Positions 54,606 through 63,808 of a stretch of 64,000 bases of DNA are shown here, in pieces; within the stretch, counting starts at the first letter, position 1; every line of letters begins with the position of its first letter. The DNA is taken from the NCBI GenBank assembly GCA_013368375.1, contig JAACJP010000033.1:62001-126000 (forward strand), in the 5' to 3' direction. Made by a program: the position numbers and the translations under genes. The DNA is from Tricholomella constricta. Taxonomy: Eukaryota; Basidiomycota; Agaricomycetes; Agaricales; Lyophyllaceae. A model generated the notes under the pieces. The model had not been told where the DNA came from, did not search any database, and worked only from the letters and a program-made list of their open reading frames with translations.

Positions 54606-55539
54606 ATGCGCGCCGCCTCTGCTGGAGACGAGGCAGGGTCTGTCGTTCGGGAGCGTTCGTGCGCTTCCTCCGTTGGGGACGGGGACGAAGGAGAGTCTGT
54701 CGTCGAGATCTCCGGGGAGTCGGTATTGGCGGCACAAGGGATACGACGCCGTTTGTGGCTGGAACGTCTCGAGGAATTTAAGAAGGAGTACTCTGAGCAT
54801 TACACTCGTAGCGAAGCAGTAAGTCGTCGGTCCTCTTGTGTCCTTGTTCTTCTGTTCATCTATCGGCTAGTGCGATCGTTGTGTGAGCTACGGCTTGGAC
54901 TGCATTCAGCGCAGCGACTTTGATGCTTGCGCGGTTTGCGAGATCCAATCTAGACGATGCGAGACGAACGAAGTGGGGTCGTTTCGGCCGGCTCCGCACC
55001 GGGTCGTGTCGTGTTCAGTGGAGGGACACTTCTGCGACGCGTGTATGCCCCCTTCGCTGTTCGACGAGGTCCGTTCGCCCGATCTGGCGAGGGCCGCCCA
55101 GCGCCTTGTCGTGACTCGTTCTGCGGATTCGGTAGACCAGGGTGCGGGTCTCCTTTATCAGGGTTCGGTGTTTCGCCCTGAGGACTTCCTTCGTAACGAA
55201 GATTTGCGCGGTTTGGGCTTCACCCAGCCGTTATCGGTTATTTCGCGGTTCGGTCTTGCCGATGTAGATCGGGCGCTATCGGCGCGCACTGTTTTCTTGC
55301 GTACTTTGGTCCAGGAAATTCAAGTCCTCGAATTGCGCCAAGAGATCATGCGTTCGTCGGCCCGTCAGCTTTACGAGCAGGTCGTGTCTACGTCGTCGGC
55401 CCTTGACTTGCTTCAGGCCCGGCGTGCAGAGTTAGTTGGTACGTCTGCGATGGATAATTCGGGAGGCGGGGGCAGTGGCAGTGTGAGCGGTGTCGATGGT
55501 GGCGTACGCGACGATGGTGGCGAGGGTTCGTCGCCTTGA
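54606..55539 (+). CDS. Antisense gene B inside gypsy-3, cysteine-cluster protein
   Basis: Exon 54606-54818, a 91-bp GT-AG intron (54819-54909), exon 54910-55539, joined in phase to 280 residues. An acidic start leads to a helix RRRLWLERLEEFKKEYSEHY. The second exon opens with CAVCEIQSRRC (CX2CX6C) and, 16 residues later, CSVEGHFCDAC (CX6CX2C), a mirrored pair that could hold zinc. Then come a helical region with LRTLVQEIQVLELRQEIM and a Gly/Ser/Asp tail. An intron in sense with this gene cannot be kept in the retroelement's own genomic RNA as a spliced form, so the gene is read from the other strand. Reminiscent of fungal Zn2Cys6-like small proteins; family not assigned. Confidence 0.6.
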
Positions 55540-55926
55540 CTTCGGGTTTGTCGTGTTTTTGCGGTCGGGTTGCGTTCGTTATCGGTCGCGTATTCCGTAT
55601 ATACCTATTTTGTTGTTCGGGCCCTAAAATTGGGTCGTTCTTTATAATTCGAATTTTTCGTGTTTTTTAAGTGGCGCAGGTCGGTTCGTTGTGTCGGTCG
55701 GTTCTTTGGTTGGCGGTGTCGGTTTGTTAGTGTCGGCTGTCGTTTCATCTATGGTTCATGTCTCCTCCTTACTTGAAATGCCGACTGTCCTCAGTCGGCC
55801 CGGAGACCGGTCGAGAAAATTCTAGAACTGACGCGTGTGTGGCGTGAGATGGCGGTGGCGGTGCCACGGAATTTGACCTCGCGTCAAGTTCCCAAGGACC
55901 CTCTGTCTTCCTCGGCTCCCTCTTCT
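55540..55926. other. Junction between antisense gene and gypsy-3 pol
   Basis: Holds the 3' end of gene B, AT-rich DNA and copy B of the purine-tract/hairpin module. From 55926 down to about 55850 the pol frame continues past its stop (RRGSRGRQRVLG) like the start of the usual RT-integrase linker, then is lost. Confidence 0.6.
55761..55798 (+). repeat. Purine-tract/hairpin module, copy B
   Basis: Same 38-bp module as 54077-54114 with one A/G difference. A shorter third match to its first 17 bp lies at 56235-56251 inside pol. Confidence 0.8.
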
Positions 55927-58440
55927 TCAAAGTCGTGGTCCATCTAGGAAGAACCCTGTGGCGTATCGAATGAAAGTGGCGTACTGATCGTCCGACATGC
56001 CTTCTGGTCGTTCGAGGTCGGCTAACCATTGTCTAACAGTATCTATGCGTTGGTCTTGGGCTTTCGCGGCGTCGGTTCTAGGCACGTCGTCGTATGACAT
56101 GTTGGTCGAGTTCGCATTTGGGTCGGTTATTCCTGTATCATCGTCGGTACGGATTCTGGGTTGTCGCATGGAGTCGGTTGCGAGTTCGTGAGTCGTTGAG
56201 TCTGGTGGTACCGCGTCGGTGTATACTGCCACCATCTCCTCCTTACTTGAGATCTGTGCCATGGCGAAGATCTGTCGGACATGCAAGGGTGACGGCGGTT
56301 GCGGCAGTGGTTGAATAATGTGCATGAGACCTTGCATTCGGTCGACCCAATCTTCGAAGTCGGCCTCTTCTGCGTCGTAGTTGTCGGTCGGGTCGTCGGG
56401 TTGACGAGGGCGACGAGATAAGCCGTCGGGTCCGTGAAACGTGCCTTTAACGTGGACGAGCTCGAAATGGAACATGAGGACAGATACGATCCATCTGTTT
56501 ATGGAAGCTGATGGTTGGATATCGGGGTTGGAGAGCATGCCTTTAATGTAGCGTGCGTCGACTTCGACGACTAGGTTGCGCACGCCTATAACGTACAGTC
56601 GTAAGGCGCCAAGCGCCCTAAATAGGCCGTAGAATTCGAGTTTTGGTTGAGAGAATCGCGATTCGCGGTCGTTCAGCGTGATGGAACCGAACCGATTGTA
56701 TCTGCGTCGCTTCCGATCAACGGGGTCGGCTTGACAGAGGTAGAATCCGACTGCTATGTGCGAAGTGTCGACGGCCAGGATGACTGGGTCGTCCGAAGCG
56801 TAGTCGATAGGTACGAGGGGCTTCGCTTCTGCGATCGCCTCAACGATGTCGCGTTGCGCTGCGATCTGGTCGGGGCCGAACTCGAAGACTGCATCCTTGC
56901 GGGTTAGCTTCACGAGGTGGTGTGCGCGATGAGCAAAGTTTTTGACGAATATCCTGAGCACTCCGACTGTTCCTAAGAACGCGCGTAACTCCGATAGCGT
57001 GGCGCACGACTTCCAATTACGCAGTAAGGCTAGTCGGTCCACGTCGGGTATGCGACCGTCGGGCGTGCAGACGTGTCCGAGAACTTTGAATTGTGGCGCG
57101 CATAAGACTAGCTTCTTGCCAGAGAAGGTGCCGCCGCAGTACTTCATGCGCTGGAGGATGCGATTGACGTCGTTGAAGAATTCCCAGATCGCGAATCGCA
57201 CATCGGCATTGTCGGGGTGCGTTTTCGGCAACCCTGTGACCGGGTCGGGGTACCAAGTTGCAGGTCCCTTTATAGCAGCGTCGTCGATATAAGGTAGCGT
57301 ATAGTCCGGGATTTCCGGTTGCAGTATGTGAGTGACATCGTCGCGGAAGATTGGGACGGAGTTGGTCCAGCCCATAGGTAAGGTGACTAGGCGCAACGCG
57401 CCGAAAGGTGTTTGGAAGGTGGTAAGATCGCGCGACGATGGTGCGATTAGCCGTTCGTCGTAGCCGACAAACAGGTCTAACATTGCGCCACAAATGCGAC
57501 CGGCGAATTGTTCAGCGACGTGGTCTGGTATCGGGGTGACACCCGAGTGTCGGATTGTTACACGGTTGAGCGGTTCGAGGCTGTGGACGAGGCGGAACTT
57601 GCCGTTCTTCTTTAGAGTGCAAAACCAACATGATCGGTAGCTGGAGTTGGATGGTTCGTAAACGCCGGCGGCGAGTTTAGTTTTGATAATGTCGCAAACT
57701 TCGTCGTAGATGCCAGGTGGTATGGGGATATTGCGTTCGATCCAAGGTGTGTGCGCGACGACGGGGATATCGATGGGGGGAAAGAAGTCCGACCGAAAAC
57801 TACCGCGTTCGGAGTCGTCCCATGCGAAAGCAAGGTTCTGCTTACACATGAGGTCGTGCATAATAGCGCGTTCGCCGGGCGTTAGGAAATCCGGGTGTTC
57901 GCGGTCTAGGTCTTCTTTTCGCTCCAGAGTGTAGCGGCCGGTGGGTTGGAAAGGTGGCGGGTTAGGGAGCAAGGTCGGCATATCGGCGAGCGGGTTGCCC
58001 AATATCTTGCGCTCGATTCGGAAGTGGTCGGGACAACTTGCTACGATCGATCGTACTTTCTGTGCCACTGGTTTGTACTTCTTTTTGGTTTGTACGCCTT
58101 TGATTTTCACAGCGAAGGTGTCGGTTGCGGTGTTGGTCGGAGTTTGGGTGTAGCGCCCGCTGTGGCGCTCGTGGTTTGGTGAAATCGGGCAGAGGGTCGC
58201 TCGCTCGAGAGGGGTAGAGCTTGTATTAACGGATTGGTCGGCGATTGCTGGTGTGGTTAGTTCGGACGCCGCGACGTAGAGTGAGGCTAGTTGCGCGTCG
58301 CAGGTGGCGTCGCTATTAAGTTCGGTCGGTAGTTCGCAGAAAGAAATGACAGTCGGGGTATAGCTTAGTGGGTCGTACTCGAGGAGGAGTGCAAGATCGC
58401 CGTGATCTCGACTTATTTCCTCGAGAGTATACGAAAATTT
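55927..58440 (-). CDS. gypsy-3 Pol: RT and RNase H only
   Basis: 727 codons from the first start-like codon (GTG 58110). The frame is open upstream to the slippery site at 58440, adding about 110 residues (YTLEEISRDHGDLALLLEY). RT motifs: KLAAGVYEPSNSSYRS, LDLFVGYDE, LPMGWTNSV and YIDDAA near 57.3 kb, then GKKLVLCAPQFKVLGH. RNase H: LAVDTSHIAVGFYLCQ and SQPKLEFYGLFRAL, ending VKGTFHGPDGLSRRP. It stops at TGA 55927-55929 just where the linker to integrase starts; no HHCC or DDE segment follows on this strand. The stop may come from TGG or CGA. Confidence 0.9.
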   Translation of the reverse strand, partial: KFSYTLEEISRDHGDLALLLEYDPLSYTPTVISFCELPTELNSDATCDAQLASLYVAASELTTPAIADQSVNTSSTPLERATLCPISPNHERHSGRYTQTPTNTATDTFAVKIKGVQTKKKYKPVAQKVRSIVASCPDHFRIERKILGNPLADMPTLLPNPPPFQPTGRYTLERKEDLDREHPDFLTPGERAIMHDLMCKQNLAFAWDDSERGSFRSDFFPPIDIPVVAHTPWIERNIPIPPGIYDEVCDIIKTKLAAGVYEPSNSSYRSCWFCTLKKNGKFRLVHSLEPLNRVTIRHSGVTPIPDHVAEQFAGRICGAMLDLFVGYDERLIAPSSRDLTTFQTPFGALRLVTLPMGWTNSVPIFRDDVTHILQPEIPDYTLPYIDDAAIKGPATWYPDPVTGLPKTHPDNADVRFAIWEFFNDVNRILQRMKYCGGTFSGKKLVLCAPQFKVLGHVCTPDGRIPDVDRLALLRNWKSCATLSELRAFLGTVGVLRIFVKNFAHRAHHLVKLTRKDAVFEFGPDQIAAQRDIVEAIAEAKPLVPIDYASDDPVILAVDTSHIAVGFYLCQADPVDRKRRRYNRFGSITLNDRESRFSQPKLEFYGLFRALGALRLYVIGVRNLVVEVDARYIKGMLSNPDIQPSASINRWIVSVLMFHFELVHVKGTFHGPDGLSRRPRQPDDPTDNYDAEEADFEDWVDRMQGLMHIIQPLPQPPSPLHVRQIFAMAQISSKEEMVAVYTDAVPPDSTTHELATDSMRQPRIRTDDDTGITDPNANSTNMSYDDVPRTDAAKAQDQRIDTVRQWLADLERPEGMSDDQYATFIRYATGFFLDGPRL

Positions 58441-60716
58441 ACGTCGGTCTTGGGGCGGCGACGCTGCCCGCGCGCGAAGGTCGGTATTGCGATGACCTCT
58501 CGAGTGTTTGGGTCGGTGATGGTTATGATCGTATCGTCGGCGGATCTTGTCTTTACGTTAGAACAAGTAAGTACGTCGAACGGACGGCCGAGGAGTATAT
58601 CGTATGCGGGGTTGCGAATGACGTGCATCTGGAGGTAGAGCGTAACGTCGCCTATCGTACAGGGTACGTTTCTTGCTAGACCGAGCGACGGGTCGGTTGT
58701 TCCGTTCGCTGATTGCATCTGGAGAACGATAGTCGGGTCGTATTTGACTCCCAGTCCATGGCAAACTTCTTCCGACATTGCGATGATTTGACATCCGCTG
58801 TCGACGATGCTTTCTATCTGTTCCCTTGCGTCGACCATTATCATGATCGATCTGAGCGCGTGCGATTCCATTGCGACGATCAATCGGTCCGGGTGTTCGC
58901 TGGGTAGTAGGGTCTGGTAATACGTGTCGTAGATGTCGCCGGTGACTAGTGCTCCGGGCGGTGGCGTCGCGTTGTCGCTGTTGGATTCGCAGGGGAGCGC
59001 GTCGAGTTCCTCGATAAACGCCGACGTGGGGACTTCTTGATACACAGTTGCGAGGTTGCTGGCGACGATGCGTCTCGGTGTATTAGCTTCCCTAAACTTT
59101 CCGCGAACCTCTGGGGCTACTCCGCAGAGTTCACGAACTGTAACTGGTATGGTGGCGTCGAGCGCGCGTTCGAACAGAGTCGTTGATTTGGCCGGGTCTG
59201 TGATGGGCGCTTGGGTGCGGTACGCACTGTCGGTTTTCGCCTTCTCTACAGCGGCTAAGTTTCTCGTGGTCGGAGGGAGGTAACGGTTCTCAGGGATGTT
59301 AGAGAAAGGGTGCACCGGGGTCTGGTCGTTTGCATTGACTGTGACGTCGGCCTTAGTACTAGGGATCAGCGGTATGTTGGATGGTAGCGGGGGCGCCTTG
59401 GCTCTGCCTTCCGTCGCGTCTTGGGCAGGCTGCGACGCGGGTGCGGGTTTGTTGGTCGGTGCGACCCCTGGTTGGTCGGGGTCTTGAACGGTTTCGATCG
59501 TGACAGGTCGCCTTTGAGGTGCACGACTAATAAGCTCCACGCCGTCAAACACTTCCTTCCGTGCACGGAGCGTGTTGAGTTCTCGTTCTAACACAATCAT
59601 GCGGTCTTCGATTTTTAGGCCATGGTCGGTGACGTCGTTAAATTGTAGTATCTCTAACATCATGCTTTCGGTCGGGTTCGCGTTTGCCGATAGCTGTCCT
59701 GTCGCCAGTTGGCCGGGGTTGCGCCTGTGCCATTCGTCCAGTTTGTCTTTTATGTATCGACCTGGGGTCCCCGCTGGTATGCGCGCACCACTTGGCAGGC
59801 CTATCTTGTTGTCGTCGGTCCTGCGGCAGCGTCCTTCTCCCGCGTATGCTTGATGTACGGGACAGCTGGAGATATAATGTCCTTCGCCACCGCAAAAGAG
59901 GCAGTTGTCGTTAGGTGACTGGTTCGGTCGGCCGCCGTCGCCTCCTTTGTCTTGTCCTAGACGTAGCATATGTTGTTCCAAGAGGTGAATTCTTTCATGG
60001 AGTTCCTCTAGTTTGAGAGGTTGTCCTGTGTTAGGCGACTTGGTCGCGCCCGTTAACGACCCGCTCGGTGCTATCGTAACTTGTGGGGGTGCGCGCGGTG
60101 GCTCTTCCTGTCGCTGGACGGCGCTTGTCCCGTGTAAAATATGTTCGGCTGCGGCGCGAACCGTTTCGGTGGCGTAGGGGTCATCGGGATGGTGGTTCGG
60201 GTTTAGGATCTCGAGTCTACGATGGATCTTTGCCCATAGGTCGGGCTGGAACGCGCGACGGAATTGACGGTCGCGTTCGTTTATCGATAGTCGGTTTTTG
60301 CTGACAAGGAATTGGGTAACCGAAAGGAACTGTCGGTAATATTCCCCGAGATCGCTATTCGACTGGATCCCGAGTCGGTGTCGTTCCCTGAGCAGGTGGT
60401 CGAGGTCGGCCATTGAATATTTCCTTTCTTCGCTCGCGCCTGGATAGAGCGCCATTATCGCTTTTCGCCAGTCGTCATATGTGGTACCGGCTGCGAACTC
60501 GTCAAGTTGTTCCCACAGGTCAGCGGTATCGATGTCGGTGTATCGCGTAGCGTGCATTTTCTTCTCCTGTTCGTCTACTACGTTACACTCGATGAAGAGA
60601 TGATTCAAGTCCGAGAAATATCGTCGCAGTTCGCGCGCGCGTTCGGGCGCGAACGTCGGTGCCGAGCTTTGTCCGCGCGAGGGCATCGGTTTTGCAATAA
60701 TAGGTGGTTGTGCCAT
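58413..60716 (-). CDS. gypsy-3 Gag with C-terminal protease
   Basis: From ATG 60716 (MAQPPIIAK). The frame is open farther upstream to 61256 but the only other ATG there lies within the LTR. Gag shows a helical capsid region (SDLGEYYRQFLSVTQFLV, INERDRQFRRAFQPDLW), a CCHC knuckle CLFCGGEGHYISSC near 59.9 kb, and an aspartic protease IVDSGCQIIAMS near 58.8 kb with ILLGRPFDVL. It ends at TAA 58413-58415. Pol lies in the -1 frame and overlaps the end. Confidence 0.88.
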   Translation of the reverse strand: MAQPPIIAKPMPSRGQSSAPTFAPERARELRRYFSDLNHLFIECNVVDEQEKKMHATRYTDIDTADLWEQLDEFAAGTTYDDWRKAIMALYPGASEERKYSMADLDHLLRERHRLGIQSNSDLGEYYRQFLSVTQFLVSKNRLSINERDRQFRRAFQPDLWAKIHRRLEILNPNHHPDDPYATETVRAAAEHILHGTSAVQRQEEPPRAPPQVTIAPSGSLTGATKSPNTGQPLKLEELHERIHLLEQHMLRLGQDKGGDGGRPNQSPNDNCLFCGGEGHYISSCPVHQAYAGEGRCRRTDDNKIGLPSGARIPAGTPGRYIKDKLDEWHRRNPGQLATGQLSANANPTESMMLEILQFNDVTDHGLKIEDRMIVLERELNTLRARKEVFDGVELISRAPQRRPVTIETVQDPDQPGVAPTNKPAPASQPAQDATEGRAKAPPLPSNIPLIPSTKADVTVNANDQTPVHPFSNIPENRYLPPTTRNLAAVEKAKTDSAYRTQAPITDPAKSTTLFERALDATIPVTVRELCGVAPEVRGKFREANTPRRIVASNLATVYQEVPTSAFIEELDALPCESNSDNATPPPGALVTGDIYDTYYQTLLPSEHPDRLIVAMESHALRSIMIMVDAREQIESIVDSGCQIIAMSEEVCHGLGVKYDPTIVLQMQSANGTTDPSLGLARNVPCTIGDVTLYLQMHVIRNPAYDILLGRPFDVLTCSNVKTRSADDTIITITDPNTREVIAIPTFARGQRRRPKTDVNFRILSRK
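58434..58440 (-). promoter_or_regulatory. Putative -1 ribosomal frameshift site AAATTTT (gypsy-3)
   Basis: Gag codons GTA AAT TTT CGT contain A AAT TTT, an exact X XXY YYZ heptamer 18 nt before the gag stop. The -1 frame from here continues without a stop through RT and RNase H. Confidence 0.65.
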
Positions 60717-61181
60717 GATTGATGGTGTTGTTTTTGGGAGAGGGGTCGGAGAGGGGGAATACGACGGCGAATAAGAATCTGAGGTTTCTGGAGTCGCGGG
60801 TGATAGAGATGGGAGTCTAAATTCTACTCCTGGATCGGTAGTAGGCGGTTCCGACGCAAAGGGGTCGAAATCTAGGTCGGTTTGAGCGGTTGGTTCGGAG
60901 AACGGTGGTTGATCGGTCGGGGTAGGTGACGGTAGCGTTGACGAAGGGATATAGAAGAGCGGGCTGAGGTTGTTATGGATTGCGCGGTGTGGTGTTACTG
61001 CGTGGAAGAGCGGGGAGAGCGATTCTGAGTCGGTGTCGGCTTGTCCGAAGGCAGCGCGAATTTCGGCACGGAGGGTTCGGGCTTTAGCTTCTTGTCGGGT
61101 TGCGGGCGGAATGGTCGACGAGTCGTAGGTTTTTATGAACAAGAGGAATGAAGCTGCGTGTTCGGCGGTGGCTTTTAAAAC

Positions 61182-61199
61182 CCCTCGCGGTGGGCTCCA
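61182..61199 (-). promoter_or_regulatory. gypsy-3 primer-binding site
   Basis: Element strand TGGAGCCCACCGCGAGGG, three bases inside the 5' LTR. It has the TGG start expected for pairing to a tRNA 3' end; tRNA not assigned. Confidence 0.65.
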
Positions 61200-61202
61200 G
61201 AA

Positions 61203-62237
61203 TGATAGAGCTAGAAGGCCTGTAGGTGCTGTGCACAACAACAATACAACTAACAACTATGGGGGGCGAGAAGTGTTAAAAGTTCCCAAACACGCGAGTG
61301 TGCGGGGTTTGAAAGTGGTGGTTCGGTGAAAGTAAAGACGATCCGACTTGTAATTAGTCGAACCGACGGCGATGCGATAGAATACGATCGTTCACAGGTG
61401 GAACGGGTCGGTAGCACGACTTTTGTGTCGGTTGTGCGACAACGAGACGAACGAGACGAATATGGAGAACTCACGGGTTCGGGCGACGGTTACGAGACGA
61501 CAGAGACGGCGGTTACGAGGTTTACGACGGTGGCGACGGTTTATACGATGAGAACAATGCAGAGACGACAGAGACGACGGTTTTGAGCTATTAACTCTGA
61601 GGGTGAGGGAAAATACGGGCTGTAATTCACTGGGGAAAGTAGGTAGTACAGGGGTATGTTTTTATACTATACGACCGACTCGCCTCTCGCGAGCCGGTGA
61701 AGCAGGTGTTTTACTAGTTTATTGGGAGAAGCGCCGCCAAGCTCGGTACCGCGCGACGCTTTTTAGAGAGTGTGGCGCTCTTTGGCTCGGTAAGGGGGCT
61801 TTTGATCGGCCCGTGGCGTCGGGTCGGATGTACGATCGGCAGTGGCTTTGCGATCGGTAGTGGCTCTTGGGTGCGGAACTCCGTGGTACGGCCGGATCCT
61901 CTCTGCGAATGGCTGGGCAAGGTGTTTCCTAGGATAATTTCAAATCGGGTTTGGTTGTCGCCGGGTTGGGACCTTGGCATACAAACGTGCGCGGTCGTTG
62001 ACAGGTTATACGGCGTTCCGTGCTCCGTGTGTCCAGAGAGGAGAACTGGCGTTCCAAGTTACTCTGTTTTCTCAGTCGGTGCGTCGGTCGTTTGGTCGTA
62101 TTGTCGGTCGGTCGGTCGTATTGTCGGTCGGTCGGTTTAGCGCTTTGGTCGCGTTCGGAACCGTGTTCGTCGTGGCGCAGCGGTTGATGTCCGTATTATG
62201 GGCAGGTTCGGTGTACAGCGTGGGACGGCGCTCATCA
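61203..62237 (-). repeat. gypsy-3 5' LTR
   Basis: 1,035-bp partner of 53042-54076, one mismatch (61556). GCGG target duplication follows at 62238-62241. Confidence 0.95.
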
Positions 62238-63377
62238 GCGGGAGCCACGGGAAGAGGACCGCAAGGCAGTGGAGGCTGAAAGAGCACGTCTGCATACGCA
62301 GATCAACGTCTTCACAGCATTGCAAGCCCGCACGGGACATCATCATTCAACCCCAGTCATTCCAGATGACCCTCCTGATGATATGTTTGACTACCTGGAA
62401 GATGATGAGATATTAGAAGGACAGGGTGACCAAGGGGAAGAGGCGGCAGCAGAAAGAGGTGAGATGAATACCGCGGCACGAAATGGCAGGAGTGGCCGAA
62501 CGGGTGCCGCGGGGAGTGGCTCAAACACAGCCAATGCCGCGGGTAGAGCCAACCCTGCTGAGGCAGATGACCCAGTCATTGAACCTGAAAGGACCCCCCT
62601 CTTCCTGCCCTCGGTCAACAATTCTGCAATCATCTCCCCTCTGGCAAGCCTTGAATTGAAATTTCGCAAGCTGCAAGCAGAGAAGTTGCTGACGAACCTC
62701 CGGGAAAGCATTGCTGAGAAGTCGTTCCTATACTCTCATGTTATGCGTATTGCTCCGCGGAAGGCTGTTCGTACACGCTCCCGTGTCACCATTGTCAAGC
62801 TCAACACCACTCTCAATACCCTTTGTCAGTCATATGGGAAGTGCAGAGCTGCTATGGTTCGCCTTCACGCAGATGAAGCTACATTGGACAAGTACAAAAT
62901 CTTACTCAGAGAGCACATCAAGGCTAGCACAGCCATATTGAATCCTAACATACCTGGTTCCACAACACTTCGGTTGTCTTGGATTTGGCAAACTGGCAGC
63001 CAGGCCTCTGACAGTCCTGAAGCTCTTTTAGAATGTAGGTGTCATACTCAATGGCCGTCACCTAGCCACGGCAATGTCACTAAATTCACTCTTCACCAAT
63101 AGATCAAAGAGTCCATTTCTTACGTGCACGCGCTCAAAAGCATCGGTGGAATGAGGAGTACATGTTAGTGGGATATGAAATGACCTGGACTACACGGTAT
63201 TTCCTTCACCAGATGAAAACTTGGAAAGACCGCGGCCATGCCGCGGATGCTGCGAGTAAAGCCGGTGCAGCTGCCTATGCCAAGCGAAAGGCAGCTATGT
63301 GGTACCGCCTTGCATCTTCAGCAGAGGAACAATTTAAAAGGGTGAACATTGCATACCTCACACTTGTCATTCGGTAG

Positions 63378-63808
63378 CGATATTTTGAATTTTGAATTCA
63401 AACCAAATTTATGAGCAAAAAATTTGAAGTGACACCGCGGCATACCACATTATCTCTAGGAATTCCTATTGCAGCCAGGGCACCGCGGCGTGCACAATGT
63501 GACAACATTATTAAAGGTGACACCGCGGCCAAGGTGGTTTAGAGTAGCACCGCGGCACCACCAGAAAGTAACACATGGGGCCAAGCCACCATGGTGCTAG
63601 CCCATTATTAGATACAACATAACCATCACATTGCACCTCTTGTACAACATAATTATATGCTGATTGTAACTACACGCACCGCGGCCCGCGGTCACTCTAT
63701 AAATAATGTGATGGCCGGTTGAAATGCCGATCATTGTCACACTCCTCTGTCAGCATCACACTTCATGACAACTTGTTATCTGATCCCAATCCCTCCACAA
63801 AAACATTC
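63378..63808 (+). promoter_or_regulatory. Spacer and promoter before the right-edge gene
   Basis: It contains six CCGCGG sites (about 63437 to 63685) with irregular spacing, and TATAAATA at 63698-63705, 104 bp before the next ATG. This is a good candidate core promoter. Confidence 0.6.

Larger units (their letters stand above)
53042..62237 (-). mobile_element. gypsy-3: long-LTR Ty3/gypsy element without integrase, with antisense gene
   Basis: Two 1,035-bp LTRs (53042-54076, 61203-62237) with one mismatch found by eye, flanked by the 4-bp duplication GCGG (53038-53041, 62238-62241). Minus-strand gag-protease and RT-RNase H are present; integrase is missing; an intron-containing gene on the opposite strand fills 54.2-55.5 kb. 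Inserted in the KDZ gene. Confidence 0.93.
43258..63377 (+). pseudogene. KDZ-type DNA transposase, split by gypsy-2 and gypsy-3
   Basis: Exons: 43258-43596, 43654-43785 // 50424-52017, 52072-52606, 52672-52954, 53005-53041 // 62242-63034, 63103-63377, the double bars being gypsy insertions. A CxC-type cysteine cluster (HPCPDCPHQNYARWRC, then CRHCMRINHRDNPLHK) is followed by an acidic linker with a 46-codon duplication, then the KDZ core: FCPACPQPEVNLP, DGNFKADHVRQ, PCENQFHVLEQ, ACHGCFAPNSLANL, YDIVCQYIIHLD, HVHGHKPDCFFRFASSFIPGA and GEILESLW. The C-terminal helical domain ends after LSWIWQTG and RVHFLRARAQ. Besides the insertions, one base is missing just after TGTCA near 50428 and the frame shifts again near 51825 (ISP to HEDKHSN), so the gene is dead. 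The alternative start MLKRKRTKKD is at 43315. Family call is strong. Confidence 0.9.
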
